From CAXMQS01 sp964195995 (GTDB lineage: Bacteria; Actinomycetota; Acidimicrobiia; Spongiisociales; JAOTWH01): DNA of 64,000 nucleotides. The position numbers and the translations under genes were made by a program. Shown one piece after another: positions 1 through 7,893 of this stretch (positions within the stretch are counted from its first letter, which is position 1; every line of letters starts with the position of its first letter). The notes beneath the pieces were generated by a model. It made no database searches and was not told the DNA's origin. It worked only from the letters and a program-made list of their open reading frames with translations. The DNA lies in contig CAXMQS010000036.1 in the NCBI GenBank assembly GCA_964195995.1, forward strand, positions 1 through 64,000. The letters are read 5' to 3'.

Positions 1-1
1 G

Positions 2-160
2 GTACCGCGGCGTCGCGGGATGCTGGCGCGATTCCGCGGCAAACCAGCCGTCAAGCCAGAGTCCGCCAAGTGCTCCAATTGCTCGGAGCCGGTGGCCCCA
101 AAGGACCGTGAGTGCAAACATTGCGGAAAAGTCGGCCCGTATCTGTGGGAGTACTCGTAG
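2..160 (+). CDS. C-terminal end of a zinc-ribbon protein (partial)
   Basis: The open frame enters from the left edge and ends at TAG 158-160, giving 52 residues. They include a basic stretch (RRRGMLARFRGK) and two CxxC knuckles, CSNC and CKHC, about 12 residues apart, as in a short zinc ribbon. The last residues are VGPYLWEYS. The protein's main domain lies outside the window, so its function cannot be named. Codon use (G/C third positions) fits a real gene. Confidence 0.55.
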   Translation, partial: VPRRRGMLARFRGKPAVKPESAKCSNCSEPVAPKDRECKHCGKVGPYLWEYS

Positions 161-260
161 TCGCGAGGAACCGAGTTCTGCCTCCGGCCGCCTCCTAGCC
201 GATGTCGCCGGCGGCCGAAAGCCGGCCTCCGTTAGGGTTTGATCGATCAGGAGTATCCAC

Positions 261-620
261 ATGAACGGCCCCGCGCTGCCATCCGAAGTCACAGAGATCG
301 AGTCGGTGGTCGGCGACTACGTAAAGGGCTGGTATTCCGGTGATGTGGCGCGTATGGATCGAGCCCTCCATCCCGAACTGACCAAACGGACCCTTGAGGG
401 TGAAGAGCTACGAGGGGTCACCAAGACCCGCATGATGGAGCTAACCGAAGACGGTGGGGGAGACACACCCAATACAGAGTTCGAGGTGGAGGTCGACGAC
501 GTTTCCTCGACGATCGCCAGCGCCCGGGTGCTGTCGCTGGAGTATCTCGACTACCTGCATCTTGCTAAGACGTCAGATGGCTGGAAGATCGTCAACGTGC
601 TGTTTCGCAACCGCGTCTGA
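261..620 (+). CDS. NTF2-like / lumazine-binding-like small protein
   Basis: A 119-residue protein with an ATG start preceded by AGGAG about 7 nt upstream. It has the layout of the NTF2-like cone fold used by SnoaL/DUF4440 and 'putative lumazine-binding' proteins. Helices come first (EIESVVGDYVKGWYSGDVARM), then HPEL, then beta strands ending in a W-K-I-V-N-V-L-F strand. It stands alone, with a small GC-rich hairpin (GCCGGC...GCCGGC) in the gap before it. Ligand or enzymatic activity cannot be told from sequence; members may be enzymes, binding proteins or stress factors. Confidence 0.6.
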   Translation: MNGPALPSEVTEIESVVGDYVKGWYSGDVARMDRALHPELTKRTLEGEELRGVTKTRMMELTEDGGGDTPNTEFEVEVDDVSSTIASARVLSLEYLDYLHLAKTSDGWKIVNVLFRNRV

Positions 621-638
621 CCTGCAGGGCGCTCCGCC

Positions 639-2489
639 CTAACCGTCGACGCGCTGGCCGACCGGTTCGTACAGCGTGGTGCGTTGGGAGGGGGTGCGGC
701 CGACCGACCTGATCGTCGCCTCTAGATCCTCGGGTGTCGCCAGCTGGCCGTGTGCCGCGCCGGCTGCTCGCGAGATGTTCTCATCCATCAGGGTCCCACC
801 GAGGTCGTTGCAGCCGGCATCGAGTAGCCGAGCGCCGCCCTCGAGGCCGAGCTTGACCCAGGACGCCTGGATGTTGGGGATGAGGCCGTCGAGCGCGATG
901 CGGGCAACCGCGTGCACCAACACCACCTCGTCCCAAGTCGGTCCCGGGCGAGAGCGGCCCCGCAAGAAGATCGGGGCGCCCATGTGAACGAACGGCAGCG
1001 GCACGAACTCGGTGATTCCGCCGGTGCGCCGCTGGATTTGACGCAGCACTTCGAGGTGGTTGGCCCACGAAGCCGGTCCGTCGATGTGGCCGAACATCAT
1101 GGTTGAGGTGGACCGCATGCCCATCTCGTGGGCGGTGATCATGACCTCGGCCCATTGTGAAGTGCGGATCTTGTCGGGACACAGGAAGCGGCGGACCTTG
1201 TCGTCGAGGATCTCGGCGGCGGTGCCGGGCAGGGTCGCCAGTCCCGCATCCTTGAGCTCGGCGAGGAACTCGGCGACGGGCTTGCCGAGGGTCTCCGCTC
1301 CCTGCCACACCTCGAGGGGGGTGAACCCGTGAATGTGCATGTCGGGAGCGGCGTCCTTGACGGCCCGCAGAACCGAGAGGTAGAAGTCGCCGGTGAAGTC
1401 GGGGTGGATGCCTCCCTGCAAGCACACCTCCGTGGCGCCACGCTCCCAGGCCTCCTTGGTGCGAAACGCCACCTCGTGGACTTCAAGCAGATAAGGGTCG
1501 CCCCGAAGGTTGAGGGAGCGCGGCCCCTTGGAGAACGCACAGAAGCCGCACCGGAAGTAGCACTGGTTGGTGTAGTTGATGTTGCGATTGATGACGTAGG
1601 TGACGGTGTCACCGTTGGTGCGTCGCCGCAGCTCGTCGGCGACGGAGGCGATGGCGTCGACCTCGTCTCCTCGAGCGGTGAAGAGGAGCTCCACCTCGTC
1701 GCGCGACGGGGGAGTGCCGTCGAGGGAGCGCTGCAGGACACGGCGCCGTTCGGGGCTGATCGAGTCGAGTCCGGCCGGAGACGTTCCGTTCACCCAGGCG
1801 CGATCTGGCCACTCTGTCGATATCCGCGTTTCTGACAGCGGCGGCGTCATGTCCATGCCGGGCGCCCATTCGTAGCGTGGCCTGGCGGCGCCGGAGCCGT
1901 CGACCTGGCCGAGGTAGGCCGTGAAGGACTCTGTATCCAGCGTTTCTCGAACGGAGTCGATGTCGACTCCGAGGGGAATCGCGGTGCGCTCGACAAGAGC
2001 TCCGCTGAGTGCGTCGCGCAGCGATCCGATGCGCTCGGTGTCCCAGTCGCGCAGCAGAAGATCACCCGCTCCGCTCCCGATCGCAGCAAGACCCTCTTCG
2101 ACGGAGTCGACGAACACGGACACCGTTGTGTTCAATCCCGGGATGCCGGCGATCCCCGCGGCGGCCGCCACTCTGCTTCGCCCGGTCCGCAAGTACGCAG
2201 CTTCCGTGCGAGCGAGGGCGTCGACAACGTCGGCCCGGTCATGGGTGTGCTCGATGGTGAGTTGCCATCCCTTGGCACCGTTCTCCGCCAGCGCGATGCC
2301 ATCGGCAGGAGGCACGACCCAGGCGACCGCTCCTGGGATCGGCGAGGTTGCAACCGGAAGCAGACCTCCGGCCAGAGCCGAAGTGTGATCGACTGAGGTC
2401 TCAACCGCCGTTGTTCCTTCGCGGCGGCGCGTTGATGCCCAGAGCTCGTTGAGCTCGTCTGCAGGGCGAAGGCGGAGGAAAGTGATCAT
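639..2489 (-). CDS. cofH: F420 biosynthesis radical SAM protein CofH with a long N-terminal extension
   Basis: The radical SAM half of 7,8-didemethyl-8-hydroxy-5-deazariboflavin (FO) synthase that joins tyrosine to 5-amino-6-ribitylaminouracil in coenzyme F420 synthesis. The core runs from about residue 247 to 616. It has the CofH hallmark NRNINYTN followed by the cluster motif CYFRCGFC (C310, C314, C317), then CLQGGIHP and a GTAAEILDD segment. The first ~245 residues are not part of the usual ~370-residue CofH and I do not recognise them; they look globular (alternating strands and helices), not disordered. The ATG overlaps the cofG stop by 4 nt (ATGA), so the two are co-translated. In many actinobacteria cofG and cofH are fused as fbiC; here they are split. 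Confidence 0.9.
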   Translation of the reverse strand: MITFLRLRPADELNELWASTRRREGTTAVETSVDHTSALAGGLLPVATSPIPGAVAWVVPPADGIALAENGAKGWQLTIEHTHDRADVVDALARTEAAYLRTGRSRVAAAAGIAGIPGLNTTVSVFVDSVEEGLAAIGSGAGDLLLRDWDTERIGSLRDALSGALVERTAIPLGVDIDSVRETLDTESFTAYLGQVDGSGAARPRYEWAPGMDMTPPLSETRISTEWPDRAWVNGTSPAGLDSISPERRRVLQRSLDGTPPSRDEVELLFTARGDEVDAIASVADELRRRTNGDTVTYVINRNINYTNQCYFRCGFCAFSKGPRSLNLRGDPYLLEVHEVAFRTKEAWERGATEVCLQGGIHPDFTGDFYLSVLRAVKDAAPDMHIHGFTPLEVWQGAETLGKPVAEFLAELKDAGLATLPGTAAEILDDKVRRFLCPDKIRTSQWAEVMITAHEMGMRSTSTMMFGHIDGPASWANHLEVLRQIQRRTGGITEFVPLPFVHMGAPIFLRGRSRPGPTWDEVVLVHAVARIALDGLIPNIQASWVKLGLEGGARLLDAGCNDLGGTLMDENISRAAGAAHGQLATPEDLEATIRSVGRTPSQRTTLYEPVGQRVDG

Positions 2490-3619
2490 GAGACGGTTTG
2501 GGGGGCGAGAGCGTACCCGTCGTGGTCGGTGGCAGCGTCAATCTTGTCGAGCAGCTCAGCGGCTATCCACTGCGCCGAGATGAATTCGGGATACACGGGG
2601 AGCCGGGGCTTCAGCTCGAAGCCCTTCGCCTGTGTCCGGGCGGTCAGTTCTTCCAGGTGGGGCCAGTCGGCCTCGGGGTTGACCCAGTCGATCGTCAAAG
2701 GCGACACGCCTCCCCAGTCGTTGATGCCGGCATCGAGGTAGACCTCGTAGTCCTGGGTCAGGTTGGGCGGCACCTGCAGGTTCATCTCCGCACCGAGGAT
2801 CCAGCGCGCGGCGGCGATGACCCTCGTGAAGTAGGCGACCGTTGGCTCTGCGTTGCGCCGCATCCTGGTGTCGTCCTTCGCCCGGAAGTTCTGCACGATC
2901 ACTTCTTGGATGTTGCCGAGGCTTCGGGCCATCTCGGCGAGAGCGAACAGCGAGTCAACTACCTCGGATGGCCGCTCTCCGATTCCGACGAGGACACCGG
3001 TGGTGAAGGGGACGGCGTTGGCAGCTGCGGCCTCGATGGTGGCGACGCGGAGGGAGGGCTCCTTGTCGGGGCAGTTGTGGTGTGGCATGCCGGGCTCCAT
3101 CAGGCGTGGAGAGATGTTCTCCAGCATGAGCCCCATCGAGGGATTAGATGGACGCAGCGCCGCGATCTCGGACTCGGTCATGATCCCGGGGTTGGCATGC
3201 GGGAAGAGGCTGGTCTCCGTGACGACCAATTCAGACATCTGAGTCACGTATTGGAGAGTCGAGTCGCATCCTTTGCCATCGAGGAACTCTCTGGCTTGAG
3301 GCCAGCGGTCCTCGGGGCGATCTCCGAGTGTGAACAGGGCCTCGGTGCAACCCTGGGCGTCGCCCGCCTTGGTGATGGCGAGGACATCTTCGGGCTCGAG
3401 GTACTGACCCCCGGCGCCAGGCGGCTTGGCGAAGGTGCAATAGGTGCAGGTGTCGCGGCACAGCGTGGTGAGTGGCACGAACACCTTGCGGGAGTATGTG
3501 ACGGTGCGACCCTTGCCTTCGTCGCGAAGTCGACGGGCCTCTTCGAGCAAGGGTTGCGGGTCTCGCTTACCTTCGAGGTATTCGAGAGCGAGGCCAGGGT
3601 TCGGCTGTGGATGAGGCAC
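2486..3619 (-). CDS. cofG: F420 biosynthesis radical SAM protein CofG (FO synthase subunit 1)
   Basis: A 377-residue radical SAM enzyme, normal length for CofG, that performs the second step of FO formation together with CofH. The [4Fe-4S] motif is CRDTCTYC (C54, C58, C61), preceded by YSRKVFVPLT and followed by TFAKPPG. C-terminal TIM-barrel segments include QEVIVQNFRAK and DAGINDWGGVSPLT, typical of the family. The start is GTG, with TAGTTT exactly 6 nt upstream of it and no clear Shine-Dalgarno, so the cofGH pair probably has its own leaderless promoter, although it follows rimM by only 26 nt. Confidence 0.93.
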   Translation of the reverse strand: MPHPQPNPGLALEYLEGKRDPQPLLEEARRLRDEGKGRTVTYSRKVFVPLTTLCRDTCTYCTFAKPPGAGGQYLEPEDVLAITKAGDAQGCTEALFTLGDRPEDRWPQAREFLDGKGCDSTLQYVTQMSELVVTETSLFPHANPGIMTESEIAALRPSNPSMGLMLENISPRLMEPGMPHHNCPDKEPSLRVATIEAAAANAVPFTTGVLVGIGERPSEVVDSLFALAEMARSLGNIQEVIVQNFRAKDDTRMRRNAEPTVAYFTRVIAAARWILGAEMNLQVPPNLTQDYEVYLDAGINDWGGVSPLTIDWVNPEADWPHLEELTARTQAKGFELKPRLPVYPEFISAQWIAAELLDKIDAATDHDGYALAPQTVS

Positions 3620-3625
3620 GCTGCG

Positions 3626-3631
3626 AAACTA
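3626..3631 (-). promoter_or_regulatory. -10 box of cofGH (leaderless type)
   Basis: TAGTTT on the minus strand lies 6 nt before the cofG GTG. No Shine-Dalgarno sequence is present between them. This spacing puts the predicted transcription start at or beside the start codon. Confidence 0.55.
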
Positions 3632-3645
3632 TCAGCTTGAGCGGG

Positions 3646-4158
3646 CTAGTCGACTGTGTCGAGCCCTGGTGGCAGGTTGACCACAACGAAGCCCCCTGAG
3701 GGGTGGACGTCGCTCACCAACTCGTCAACGAAGGGGATCTCGATGGTGTGGCCTTCCGTCGTCTTGACGACCAGACGATCCTGCGCTGATCCAAGGGCGA
3801 CTCCGGTAACGGTGCCGAGCTGGCTGCCGTCCGGCAGCAATGCCTTGAGCCCCTCGAGCTGATCTGGCCAGAACTCCCCGTCGTGGAGCTCGCGGCGTTG
3901 GTCGGCCGGAATCGTGAGGATCGTATTCCGCAGATCCTCCGCAGCCTCGCGAGAGTCGACGCCGGCGAACTTCAGCAGGAGCACGCTCCGGTGCCGTCGT
4001 AGTGACGAGATGACGAGAATCCCCTTGGGTACCGAGAAGGTGGCACCGGCGACGAAACGGTCGGGGTTGTCGGTCAGCTCCTCAACGGTGACCTCGCCGC
4101 GGATCCCATGGGGCTTGCCGACCCGGCCAACGGGAACTGCGTCAGTCGGCGAACTCAA
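3646..4158 (-). CDS. rimM: 16S rRNA processing/ribosome maturation factor RimM
   Basis: A 170-residue protein with the RimM N-terminal signature VGRVGKPHGIRGEVTV, the mid-segment FWPDQLEG, and the C-terminal PRC-barrel strand IEIPFVDELV. RimM binds S19 and helps assemble the 30S head. The apparent start is TTG, 17 nt inside the end of khpA, consistent with translational coupling. It is the last member of the ffh-rpsP-khpA-rimM string. The trmD and rplS genes that often follow are not here. Confidence 0.93.
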   Translation of the reverse strand: MSSPTDAVPVGRVGKPHGIRGEVTVEELTDNPDRFVAGATFSVPKGILVISSLRRHRSVLLLKFAGVDSREAAEDLRNTILTIPADQRRELHDGEFWPDQLEGLKALLPDGSQLGTVTGVALGSAQDRLVVKTTEGHTIEIPFVDELVSDVHPSGGFVVVNLPPGLDTVD

Positions 4159-4390
4159 CCTCGGCGTGAAGGCCCTCTTCGTCGGCGGCGGCCTGGGCCA
4201 ACGTGCGGATGGCCTTGGCGACTCGCCCTCGGCGTCCGATGACCCGCCCCATGTCGGATTTGGAGGCCTCGACCTCGGCGATTACCTCGCCTTCACCGTT
4301 GTCGACGATTGTGACCTTGACCTCATCCTGTTTCTCAGCGATCTCTGACACGACGAAGTGCACGACGTCGTGGACTATGGATTCGCTCAT
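4142..4390 (-). CDS. khpA: KH-domain RNA-binding protein KhpA
   Basis: An 82-residue single KH domain protein of the YlqC/KhpA family. The RNA-gripping GxxG loop is seen as VIGRRGRVAKAIRTL in the second half. KhpA usually partners KhpB and binds many small RNAs and mRNAs; it is nearly always encoded between rpsP and rimM, as here. The ATG overlaps the rpsP stop by 4 nt and its own end overlaps rimM, so this is a tightly coupled operon. Confidence 0.92.
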   Translation of the reverse strand: MSESIVHDVVHFVVSEIAEKQDEVKVTIVDNGEGEVIAEVEASKSDMGRVIGRRGRVAKAIRTLAQAAADEEGLHAEVEFAD

Positions 4391-4956
4391 GATTCTTCAC
4401 CTTCTGCTTCTTCTGCTGGTTCGTCATCGCTGGCAGCCTCGTCGGCGGCCTCTTCAGGGGCGGAGGCTTCCTCGGGAGCAGCAGCCTCTGCGGCCTCTTC
4501 GACAGCGGCGGCTTCGACGGCAGCCTCTTCGACCGGGGCATCATCTGCGGGGGCATCATCTGCGGGGGCGTCTTCCGCGGGGGCGTCTTCCGCTGGCTCG
4601 GCTGCCGCGGCTTCTGCAGCCGCTGCGGCAGCCTGCTGCTTCTTGGACATCTTCGCCTTCGCCTCGGGGACGGCGGCGATGGTGTGCACCTCGCCCTTGG
4701 TGGCGCGGAACTGACTCCAAGCGCCGGAGATCTCGAGCAGCTTGCGGGCGGCATCCGTTGGCTGAGCTCCCTTGGAGAGCCAATCGAGTGCTCGGTCGTT
4801 GTCGATTTCCACCACCGAGGGTTCGGTCAGTGGGTCGTAACGGCCGATCTGCTCAATGAATCGACCATCGCGAGGCGAGCGCCCGTCGGCTACCACCACG
4901 CGGTAGCTCGGTTGGCGCTTCTTGCCCATTCTCTTCAGGCGGATCTTCACCGCCAT
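4387..4956 (-). CDS. rpsP: 30S ribosomal protein S16 with acidic C-terminal tail
   Basis: S16 of the small subunit. The start was set at ATG 4956 (MAVKIRLKRMGKKRQPSYRVVV), because S16 begins there in the family and an AGAGGTGA Shine-Dalgarno sits just upstream; the frame stays open 11 codons further. The S16 core takes the first ~80 residues. About 105 residues of Ala/Glu/Asp/Pro-rich low-complexity sequence follow (repeats of APADDAPADD type), predicted disordered and strongly acidic. Such tails occur on actinobacterial S16 but this one is long. It starts 4 nt after the ffh stop. Confidence 0.93.
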   Translation of the reverse strand: MAVKIRLKRMGKKRQPSYRVVVADGRSPRDGRFIEQIGRYDPLTEPSVVEIDNDRALDWLSKGAQPTDAARKLLEISGAWSQFRATKGEVHTIAAVPEAKAKMSKKQQAAAAAAEAAAAEPAEDAPAEDAPADDAPADDAPVEEAAVEAAAVEEAAEAAAPEEASAPEEAADEAASDDEPAEEAEGEES

Positions 4957-4960
4957 ACGG

Positions 4961-6292
4961 TCACCTCTTCTTCCGCTTCCGTTCGCCACCTAGGAGCCCG
5001 GCTAGTGGCCCGGTCCCTGCTGCCAGCGACTTCATCATCTTCTGCGCTTCGCCGTACTGCTTGAGCAGCCGGTTGACTTCCTGTGTAGAAGTCCCCGAGC
5101 CTTTGGCGACACGTCGCCTGCGGCTGCCGTCGATCATCTTCGGTGAGCGGCGCTCGTCGATGGTCATCGACCTGATGATCGCCTCGACGCGGGCCAAATC
5201 TCGTTCGGAGACGTCGATATCGCCCGCCGGTGCGCCAGGAAGCATACCAACCAATTGGTTGACAGGCCCGAGCTTGCGGAGCTGCTGGAACTGCGTGAGG
5301 AAGTCTTCGAGAGTGAAGCTGGCATCCGCCATCTTGGCCGCCACTTCGGCAGCCTGCTCCTCATCCCACGCCGTCTCTGCCTTTTCGATGAGGGTTAAGA
5401 CATCTCCCATGCCCAAGATCCGCGACGCCATCCGGTCGGGATGGAACTGCTCGAGGTCGTCGATGGACTCGCCGACGCCGGCGAACTTGATGGGCCGACC
5501 CGTCACCTCGCCCGCTGAGATGGCGGCGCCACCTCTGGCGTCACCGTCGAGTTTTGACAGGACGAGCCCCGTGAGGTCGGTGTTTTCCAAGAAGCCTTTG
5601 GCGACGTTGATGGCGTCTTGACCCGTCATGGCGTCGACCACGAGCAGCACTTCATCGGGATCTGCGGCCTTGCGGACGTCGGATAGCTCGCCCATCAGCT
5701 CGGTGTCGATCTGCAGGCGCCCGGCCGTGTCGATGATCACGGCATCGTGGGCACCCTTGCGGGCGTCCCTCAGCGCGGCCTTGACCAGCTTCGGCGGCTT
5801 GCCTCCACGGTCCGTGAAGACCTTGACGCCGATGCGCTCTCCGAGGGTCTCGAGCTGGTCGATAGCGGCCGGCCGCTGGAGATCGGCAGCAACGAGCAGC
5901 GGACGCCGCCCTTCGGACTTCAGCTTCTTGGCCAGCTTGGCGGCAGTGGTCGTCTTTCCAGAACCCTGGAGTCCGACCATCAGGATGACCAGGGGCGGCG
6001 TCTTCGGCTTGACCAATTCGGCGGCTGATCCGCCGAGAGTTGTCACCAGCTCCTCATGCACGATCTTGATGACCTGCTGTCCAGGTGTGAGGCTCTTGCG
6101 GACCTCGGCGTCTAGCGCCCGCTCTTTGACACGGCCTAACAAGGTCTTGGCGACCGAAACCGCAACGTCTGCCTCGAGCAGCGCCATCCGCACCTCGCGC
6201 AATGTTTCATCGATGGCCTTCTCGTCCAGGCGGCCTCGGGACCGCAGCTTGTCGAAGACGCCGTTGAGGCGGTTGGTAAGGGTGTCGAACAC
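4961..6292 (-). CDS. ffh: Signal recognition particle GTPase Ffh/SRP54
   Basis: A 443-residue protein with NG GTPase and M domains, full length. G1 is GLQGSGKT (107-114), followed by RPAAIDQL, the DTAGR motif and the LSKLDGDARGGAA motif. The M domain carries the RNA-binding SGTSTQEVN segment near the C-terminus and a basic tail (GERKRKKR). It targets nascent membrane proteins co-translationally with 4.5S RNA and FtsY. The start is GTG, with a TACACT box 6 nt upstream and no Shine-Dalgarno. It is transcribed divergently from upp and heads the ffh-rpsP-khpA-rimM operon. Confidence 0.96.
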   Translation of the reverse strand: MFDTLTNRLNGVFDKLRSRGRLDEKAIDETLREVRMALLEADVAVSVAKTLLGRVKERALDAEVRKSLTPGQQVIKIVHEELVTTLGGSAAELVKPKTPPLVILMVGLQGSGKTTTAAKLAKKLKSEGRRPLLVAADLQRPAAIDQLETLGERIGVKVFTDRGGKPPKLVKAALRDARKGAHDAVIIDTAGRLQIDTELMGELSDVRKAADPDEVLLVVDAMTGQDAINVAKGFLENTDLTGLVLSKLDGDARGGAAISAGEVTGRPIKFAGVGESIDDLEQFHPDRMASRILGMGDVLTLIEKAETAWDEEQAAEVAAKMADASFTLEDFLTQFQQLRKLGPVNQLVGMLPGAPAGDIDVSERDLARVEAIIRSMTIDERRSPKMIDGSRRRRVAKGSGTSTQEVNRLLKQYGEAQKMMKSLAAGTGPLAGLLGGERKRKKR

Positions 6293-6298
6293 GGAGAG

Positions 6299-6304
6299 AG
6301 TGTA
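6299..6304 (-). promoter_or_regulatory. -10 box of the ffh operon (leaderless type)
   Basis: TACACT on the minus strand lies 6 nt before the ffh GTG, with no Shine-Dalgarno between. It faces the upp promoter across a gap of less than 90 bp. Confidence 0.55.
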
Positions 6305-6363
6305 CGAATCGCTGCCCGTTGCGAGGACGGGCGGCCGGCAGCTAACCCCTCATGGCCACCAGC

Positions 6364-6369
6364 TACGCT
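6364..6369 (+). promoter_or_regulatory. -10 box of upp (leaderless type)
   Basis: TACGCT lies 6 nt before ATG 6376. This supports 6376 as the upp start over the in-frame ATG at 6352, which would lie upstream of the promoter box. Confidence 0.5.
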
Positions 6370-6375
6370 CCGTCC

Positions 6376-6993
6376 ATGCAGTTCACAGTCGTCGAACACC
6401 CGCTGGCCCGTCACTACCTGAGCATCCTGCGCGACGAGAGAACGGAGCCCGAGGCATTTCGTGCGGCGGCTCGCCGGCTTACCTACCACCTCGTTGAGAC
6501 CGCCACCGAGGATGCCAAGCTCGCGGAGTACCCGCTGCGGACGCCGCTCGAAGCCACCAGCGGCTATCGCTTCCCCCAGATGGTGGCGGTCGCCGTGCTG
6601 CGAGCCGGCCTTGGAATGTTGGACGCGGTCGTCGACCTGTTACCCGGGGTGAAAGTCGGCTACGCCGGCGTGCAACGCAACGAGGAGACCGCTCAGCCCG
6701 AGGAGTACTACGTCAAGTTCCCGGTCATCGGCGACGCCAGGGTGCTCATCCTGGAGCCGATGCTGGCGACTGGCGGCTCGTTGTCGTGGGCCATCGATCG
6801 TGTCAAGGAGGCAGGAGGCACCGACATCACCGCACTGTGTTGTGTGGTGGCTCCCGAGGGAGTGAAGAGGTTGGAGGCCGACCACCCCGACGTTCGCCTC
6901 GTAGCGGCATCGCTTGACGATGGTCTCACCGACACCTACTACATCAGGCCCGGCCTCGGCGATATGGGCGACCGGCTGTTCGACACGCCCTAG
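6376..6993 (+). CDS. upp: Uracil phosphoribosyltransferase
   Basis: Makes UMP from uracil and PRPP (pyrimidine salvage). The protein has ~205 residues, the normal size. Family segments are HPLARHYLSILRDERT at the start, a TPLE segment, VLRAGLGMLDAV, and the PRPP loop LEPMLATGGS. The C-terminal GDMGDRLF matches the usual end. The PRPP loop has Glu where most members have Asp (usually DPMLATG). The start was chosen at 6376 from the family start (MQFTVVEHP) and the TACGCT box. Its stop overlaps the next gene's GTG. Confidence 0.94.
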   Translation: MQFTVVEHPLARHYLSILRDERTEPEAFRAAARRLTYHLVETATEDAKLAEYPLRTPLEATSGYRFPQMVAVAVLRAGLGMLDAVVDLLPGVKVGYAGVQRNEETAQPEEYYVKFPVIGDARVLILEPMLATGGSLSWAIDRVKEAGGTDITALCCVVAPEGVKRLEADHPDVRLVAASLDDGLTDTYYIRPGLGDMGDRLFDTP

Positions 6994-7259
6994 TGGGCGT
7001 TGACTTCGACGAAGCGGTGGCGGAGGTCGTTCGGTCCCTCTCTCCGGGTGAGGTCGTGACCTACGGGGAGGTAGCTCTCCAGGCCGGCTTTCCTGGTGCC
7101 GCCAGAGCGGTCGGCAACGCACTGCAGCGCGTCGACGGTTTGCCTTGGTGGAGGGTTGTCACATCGACCGGTCGACTTGTCCCCGGCGAAGAACGACAGC
7201 ACGCTCAACTACTGCGAGCTGAAGGCGTTGCTGTGAAGAAGGGGAAGGTGGTCGGATGA
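6993..7259 (+). CDS. Alkyltransferase-like protein (ATL), MGMT family
   Basis: An 88-residue protein consisting only of the MGMT C-terminal DNA-binding domain (helix-turn-helix VVTYGEVALQAGFPGAARAVGNAL). The active-site PCHR of O6-methylguanine methyltransferases reads PWWR here, with Trp in place of the alkyl-accepting Cys. Known ATL proteins bind O6-alkylguanine without repairing it and recruit nucleotide excision repair, so that role is expected. GTG start overlaps the upp stop (TAGTG); its own stop overlaps the next start (ATGA). Confidence 0.88.
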   Translation: MGVDFDEAVAEVVRSLSPGEVVTYGEVALQAGFPGAARAVGNALQRVDGLPWWRVVTSTGRLVPGEERQHAQLLRAEGVAVKKGKVVG

Positions 7260-7834
7260 GATTCGGGATCTTCCTCTTTGACGGCGCCGAGGAACTCGAC
7301 TGGGCCGGCCCCTGGGAGGTGCTGGCGGCCTGGGCGCAGAAGTGGCCCGAGGACGAAGTCGAGGTTGTCACCATCTCACAGCACGAGGGCGTGATCGCCT
7401 GCGCCAAGGGGTTGCGGGTGCTGGCCGACCACACGTGGGCCGATGCCCCGCCTATCGATGTGCTCATCTATCCCGGAGGGCAGGGCACCCGTCCTCAGCT
7501 CGAAGACGAAACAGTGCTCGACTGGGTGCGGTCCATGGACGGCACCCTTCGCACCAGCGTCTGTACCGGCTCATTGGTGTTCGCCGCCGCCGGTCTACTG
7601 GCGGGTCGTCCAGCAACGACTCACTGGGGGTCGCTGGACGCCTTGGCTGCCCTCGACGGCACCATCGAGGTGCGGCCAGATGACCGCTTCGTCGACTCAG
7701 GGGACATCGTCACGGCCGCCGGCGTTTCGGCCGGGATCGACATGGCGCTACATCTCGTGAAGCGACTGCACTCCGAGGAACGAGCCCGTGAGGTCAAGCG
7801 CTACATCCAATACGACCCGCAGCCGCCGGTGTAG
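7256..7834 (+). CDS. DJ-1/PfpI (ThiJ) family protein
   Basis: A 192-residue class I glutamine amidotransferase-like fold. The N-terminal strand FGIFLFDGAEELDWAGPWEV carries the conserved Glu/Asp. The nucleophile elbow is SVCTGSLVFAAAGLLAGRPATTHW, as in isonitrile hydratase-like and GATase1-like members. No AraC-type DNA-binding domain is attached. Substrate is unknown; this subgroup includes isonitrile hydratases, glyoxalase III-like enzymes and inactive regulators. The start overlaps the ATL gene stop, making upp-ATL-DJ-1 a likely transcription unit. Confidence 0.85.
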   Translation: MRFGIFLFDGAEELDWAGPWEVLAAWAQKWPEDEVEVVTISQHEGVIACAKGLRVLADHTWADAPPIDVLIYPGGQGTRPQLEDETVLDWVRSMDGTLRTSVCTGSLVFAAAGLLAGRPATTHWGSLDALAALDGTIEVRPDDRFVDSGDIVTAAGVSAGIDMALHLVKRLHSEERAREVKRYIQYDPQPPV

Positions 7835-7893
7835 GCCCCGACTCTCTGAAGCAGGTTGTTGCCAAGCGTGGTCGCTCTCGCCACCATGCACCG

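Noticed and set aside
2498..3640. 380-codon open frame opposite cofG
   Set aside because: Antisense shadow of a clear radical SAM gene; composition follows the cofG codon pattern and no family features are seen.
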